64,000 nucleotides of DNA from Candidatus Bathyarchaeota archaeon (lineage in GTDB: Archaea; Thermoproteota; Bathyarchaeia; TCS64): assembly GCA_018396695.1 (NCBI GenBank), contig JAGTQU010000006.1, positions 4,137-68,136 of the forward strand, given 5' to 3'. Below the pieces are notes generated by a model. The model did no database searches. It was given only the letters and a program-made list of their open reading frames with translations, and was not told the origin of the DNA. The position numbers and the translations under genes are program-made. This document shows, in pieces, positions 62,300 through 64,000 of the stretch; positions within the stretch are counted from its first letter, which is position 1; each line of letters opens with the position of its first letter.

Positions 62300-63695
62300 G
62301 CCAACACGGTCTTCCTTTTAGGAATTGATAAAGGAATTCTCCGAATCGTCCCTTTATATATTCAACAATTTCATTATCTATGAGTACTCTACTGTTCGAT
62401 TCTAAAAGTGTTCTGAACCTCCTCGGAGCCCCTAACATAGGACACTTCTTCTTAAACTCTTTTTCTAAAATGGATCGAGCTCGGTTCTCTTCACGTTTTA
62501 GAAGCACCCACCAGCGACAGCCTTCTATCCAAGGTCCAGCAGTTACTAGATTTGAATGGATGTGGGCTTTGAGGAATTTTTCGCTGTTTTTCGTCATCTC
62601 AACGGGAGGCCCCATACTCAACAGGGTTTTGGATATTGGATCATAGGCTAATTCGAATACCAGAATATGTTGAGAAACTTCATCGCTCCAAACTCCTGAT
62701 CTTATCACTGTGAAATCTTTAACGCTAAGAAACTTGGATATTGCTCTCTCTGTTTTATAGAGTTGACCCCAGAGGACATCTGGAACAGGTACTGACTCGT
62801 CATTTATACAAATGAAAATGAACCTGGAATTTTCTCTAAATAGAGGCAGAATCGATGACTCATCAGCCTCAACCTTTTCAGGGTAAAAATATTTTTCATG
62901 CGGATTTTTGAGAAACGATCTTGCAGCTGCGACGAAGGTCCACATTGACCTCTCTGATACTGCTGAAGCTACGTTTCTTTTAGGATCAACTGGGTCAGGG
63001 ACTATAAGAGGATCTTTAAACTTTTTCAATGGCTTACTTGGATTCGAATCGTCTATTAGGTTGATTGCTTCTGAATGCTTCCAGCTTGAAGCTGCTTTAA
63101 GGGTTGATTCAAAGGATTCGAACTTGATTATTAGAAGCTCGCATAGATATCCTGAGAATCCGCCTATCTTCACTTCCGCACCGTAAACTCCAACCCCTCT
63201 CATAAATTGCTTCAAAAGTCTAACCTCATCCCTTTGCACCGTCTTCAGGTTGTGGTTAACGTATTGAGTGTGTAGAGGTGTTCTGTCTGTCGAGGAGATA
63301 ATACTTCTGCTTGGGTCAAAATTGAAGCACGGGATGAACTCCACATCAAATCCTTCTTTTTTCGCTCGAATGTATGGATGCTCAGCATAAGATTCAGTCC
63401 ATCCTGTGCCAAGATACCCTTTAACAACATCTAATGTTTTATGAAGATATGTTCCATCAAGGCTTGGATCGAGAATAATGAAAAGGTCAACATCCTTATC
63501 TCCAGATATCCATGTTCCCCTTGCTACCGATCCGTGAGTCTCGACTTTGGTGGCTATACCCTCCTCTTCAAGTCTCTTAGAGAGTTCTTTAATGATCTTC
63601 GTACAAAATCGTTCGACTTCTATAATCTCATCAGTGTTCGGTCTCAATCTGTTAAGTATCTTCTCTCTAAGATATTCCCAGTCATTCTGGATAAT
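62292..63695 (-). CDS. cca: CCA-adding enzyme, archaeal class I (probable ATT start)
   Basis: The nucleotidyltransferase has THGSVARGTWISGDKDVDLFII with the GS and DxD motifs, followed by the archaeal CCA core and tail. It adds CCA to tRNA 3' ends, necessary here because neither tRNA encodes it. The first TTG (63647) is preceded in frame by 16 more codons (IQNDWEYLREKILNRL), typical of the CCA N-terminus. GGTGGTGA precedes an ATT at 63695, which could be the true start. The frame is closed further upstream without an ATG. Length from ATT is about 467 aa. Confidence 0.9.
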   Translation of the reverse strand: MIQNDWEYLREKILNRLRPNTDEIIEVERFCTKIIKELSKRLEEEGIATKVETHGSVARGTWISGDKDVDLFIILDPSLDGTYLHKTLDVVKGYLGTGWTESYAEHPYIRAKKEGFDVEFIPCFNFDPSRSIISSTDRTPLHTQYVNHNLKTVQRDEVRLLKQFMRGVGVYGAEVKIGGFSGYLCELLIIKFESFESTLKAASSWKHSEAINLIDDSNPSKPLKKFKDPLIVPDPVDPKRNVASAVSERSMWTFVAAARSFLKNPHEKYFYPEKVEADESSILPLFRENSRFIFICINDESVPVPDVLWGQLYKTERAISKFLSVKDFTVIRSGVWSDEVSQHILVFELAYDPISKTLLSMGPPVEMTKNSEKFLKAHIHSNLVTAGPWIEGCRWWVLLKREENRARSILEKEFKKKCPMLGAPRRFRTLLESNSRVLIDNEIVEYIKGRFGEFLYQFLKGRPCWLD

Positions 63696-63797
63696 CCTTT
63701 CACCACCCTTTGTAAACTCAGCTCTCTGAGATAGTAAATATAGTTGAATAGGTTATTAAAATGAAGAGTCCTGTTTATTGAATATTGGGGATTCCTC

Positions 63798-64000
63798 TTA
63801 GGTTTCGGCTATATTCGCTGCAGTTAATGGCTCGTCCAGTTTCCTTAAAGAGAGATCTAAATGTTTATAGCTTAGTAGAAGTTTGTTCTCCTCCTTCCTT
63901 CTAAACTGCCAGAATCTTAAACAGCGATGATTGTATTTATAACACCTTTCTTTAATCCTTTCTATCTCATTCAACCTATACTGAAGAGTTGCTGACAGAG
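63798..64000 (-). CDS. C-terminal part of an unidentified protein (truncated by window edge)
   Basis: An open frame enters from the right edge on the minus strand and stops at TAA (63798-63800). It encodes about 67 residues: LNEIERIKERCYKYN, RCLRFWQFRRKEENK, and LDLSLRKLDEPLTAAN. It is basic and helical, perhaps a coiled coil or RNA-binding tail, and its upstream part lies outside the window. I do not recognise the family. It lies just upstream of cca on the same strand. Confidence 0.5.
   Translation of the reverse strand, partial: LSATLQYRLNEIERIKERCYKYNHRCLRFWQFRRKEENKLLLSYKHLDLSLRKLDEPLTAANIAET

Overview
The window is archaeal chromosome, most likely from the TACK side of the tree and possibly Bathyarchaeia-like. 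The evidence is a set of archaeal information-processing genes (TFE, aIF2-gamma, aIF5B with the eukaryote-like GHVDTGKT P-loop, proteasome alpha, TiaS, Trm56, KEOPS subunits, eS1, eS6, eL15, uS15). Ribosomal protein eS25 is present; it is typical of TACK and absent from most euryarchaea. Promoters look archaeal: many genes have a TATA-like box about 25 nt before a leaderless start, and others have a GGAGG/GGTGA Shine-Dalgarno site. I see no CRISPR array, transposase or prophage.

Layout. 0-12 kb: a partial 4Fe-4S electron-transfer protein, a DUF362 protein, a JAMM protease, a small phosphatase, an MgtA-like P-type ATPase, a peroxiredoxin, a TspO-like membrane protein, a nitrilase, an amidohydrolase and a PLP decarboxylase. 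12-17 kb: a radical SAM protein, KDG kinase and KDPG aldolase (Entner-Doudoroff end steps), an ECF-type membrane protein and an interrupted coiled-coil gene. 17-25 kb: Trm56, TFE, an HD protein, tRNA-Val, indolepyruvate:ferredoxin oxidoreductase (iorAB), a CoA transferase, an HTH-RDD fusion and an MFS transporter. 25-38 kb: an HTH-CBS regulator, TiaS, proteasome alpha, MobA, an ArsR-Hsp20 heat-shock operon with three operator palindromes, eS25, a RimK-like ligase, CTP synthase, phosphoglycerate mutase, ProRS, a HemK-like methylase and carbamate kinase.

38-50 kb: a KEOPS and translation cluster (Kae1, Bud32, XTPase, uS15, RecJ-like DHH, Pcc1), an unclassified structured RNA, a rearranged eS1 locus, GlmM/GlmU-like sugar-nucleotide enzymes, a DUF2095 protein, an Obg-like GTPase and SerA. 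50-64 kb: mostly minus strand, with eL15, H+-pyrophosphatase, a Ca2+-type ATPase, and PIN/aIF2-gamma/eS6/aIF5B. An MBL-fold protein, tRNA-Pro, a COG2112 kinase and the CCA enzyme follow.

The most striking result is in the aIF5B gene. Its P-loop is split by a 32-nt insertion (60141-60172) that forms a textbook archaeal bulge-helix-bulge motif (3-nt bulge, 4-bp helix, 3-nt bulge). Cutting at the standard positions restores GHVDTGKT exactly and gives a full-length 595-aa protein, so this is very probably a protein-coding archaeal intron. A second, weaker intron candidate lies in a small coiled-coil gene at 15932-16159. Other unusual items are a perfect 357-bp inverted partial copy of eS1 with 105-bp direct repeats, an orphan structured RNA of about 230-250 nt, genes that appear to start at ATA, ATT or CTG, and a three-palindrome heat-shock operator.

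Metabolically, iorAB, the AOR-type ferredoxin protein, nitrilase, carbamate kinase and pyrophosphatase suggest an anaerobic organotroph using amino acids and sugar acids. This is inference from gene content only.
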